This document shows, in pieces, positions 42,541-42,570 of a stretch of DNA of 42,570 nt. The first letter of the stretch is position 1; each line of letters starts with the position of its first letter. This DNA is from an uncultured Acidobacteriota bacterium (GTDB lineage Bacteria; Acidobacteriota; Polarisedimenticolia; Polarisedimenticolales; Polarisedimenticolaceae), in assembly GCA_945787955.1 (NCBI GenBank), contig CALZKF010000015.1, positions 1 through 42,570 on the forward strand, given 5' to 3'. The translations under genes and the position numbers were made by a program. The notes under the pieces are model-generated. The model was not told where the DNA came from, ran no database searches, and saw only the letters and a list, made by a program, of their open reading frames with translations.

Positions 42541-42570
42541 TGGGGCTGTTCAACATCCTTCGCATCATTA
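42540..42570 (+). CDS. Start of a gene running off the right edge
   Basis: ATG 42540 follows a GAGGAG ribosome site at four bases and opens a frame reading MGLFNILRII to the window end. It is divergent from the toxin-antitoxin genes. Nothing can be said of its function. Confidence 0.4.
   Translation, partial: MGLFNILRII

Overview
The window is GC-rich bacterial DNA. Predicted lipoproteins, an outer-membrane barrel, a Tat-exported molybdopterin-type oxidoreductase, c-type cytochromes and a sigma-54 regulator point to a Gram-negative (diderm) organism. The unusual C-terminal domain shared by its secreted proteins makes me think of Acidobacteriota. That assignment is an inference from memory, not something the sequence proves.

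Region 1 (1-5912, all minus strand) is a respiratory module. A two-component system, with a sensor kinase carrying two periplasmic CxxCH haem motifs plus a Cys-rich PAS domain and an NtrC-type regulator, lies upstream of a putative sigma-54 promoter with two palindromic upstream sites. That promoter would drive a small membrane protein, a cyclic-nucleotide-binding-domain protein, a membrane-anchored pentahaem cytochrome c and a molybdopterin-oxidoreductase-like subunit that runs off the left edge (Qrc/alternative complex III-like).

Region 2 (6187-15151) holds a YbaK-type tRNA-editing protein, a run of secreted proteins (two metalloprotease-like, a beta-helix protein, a repeat protein), an acyl-CoA-binding protein and a DUF6982-like protein. 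Region 3 (15393-21212) is aromatic amino acid metabolism: a single chain with chorismate mutase, prephenate dehydratase, ACT and DAHP synthase domains, divergent from a prephenate dehydrogenase and a class IV aminotransferase, followed by an acyl-CoA synthetase.

Region 4 (21288-33285) has a peptidoglycan-binding-domain protein, an Asp-box protein, a MerB-like lyase, a PQQ sugar-dehydrogenase-like protein, an outer-membrane lipoprotein barrel, a subtilase, an alpha/beta hydrolase and a Fic protein. The MerB-like gene is the most striking locus. Its frame is interrupted by two TGA codons that fall exactly at the two catalytic cysteines of MerB, each followed by a hairpin of bacterial SECIS type, so it is probably a double-selenocysteine enzyme.

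Region 5 (33396-42570) has a CPA2 antiporter, argH-argG, a LysR gene with an in-frame TGA, a large glycosidase-like secreted protein, a HicB-type antitoxin with a damaged-looking partner, and the first codons of one more gene.

Across 11-42 kb, six otherwise unrelated exported proteins end in the same roughly 100-residue domain (W...C, DYxxYxG, C, FLVVP, EGSYG...ER, C...CP), with a degenerate version on a seventh. This looks like a lineage-specific secretion, anchoring or sorting tag. A family of hairpin-bearing intergenic repeats also recurs between 27 and 42 kb.
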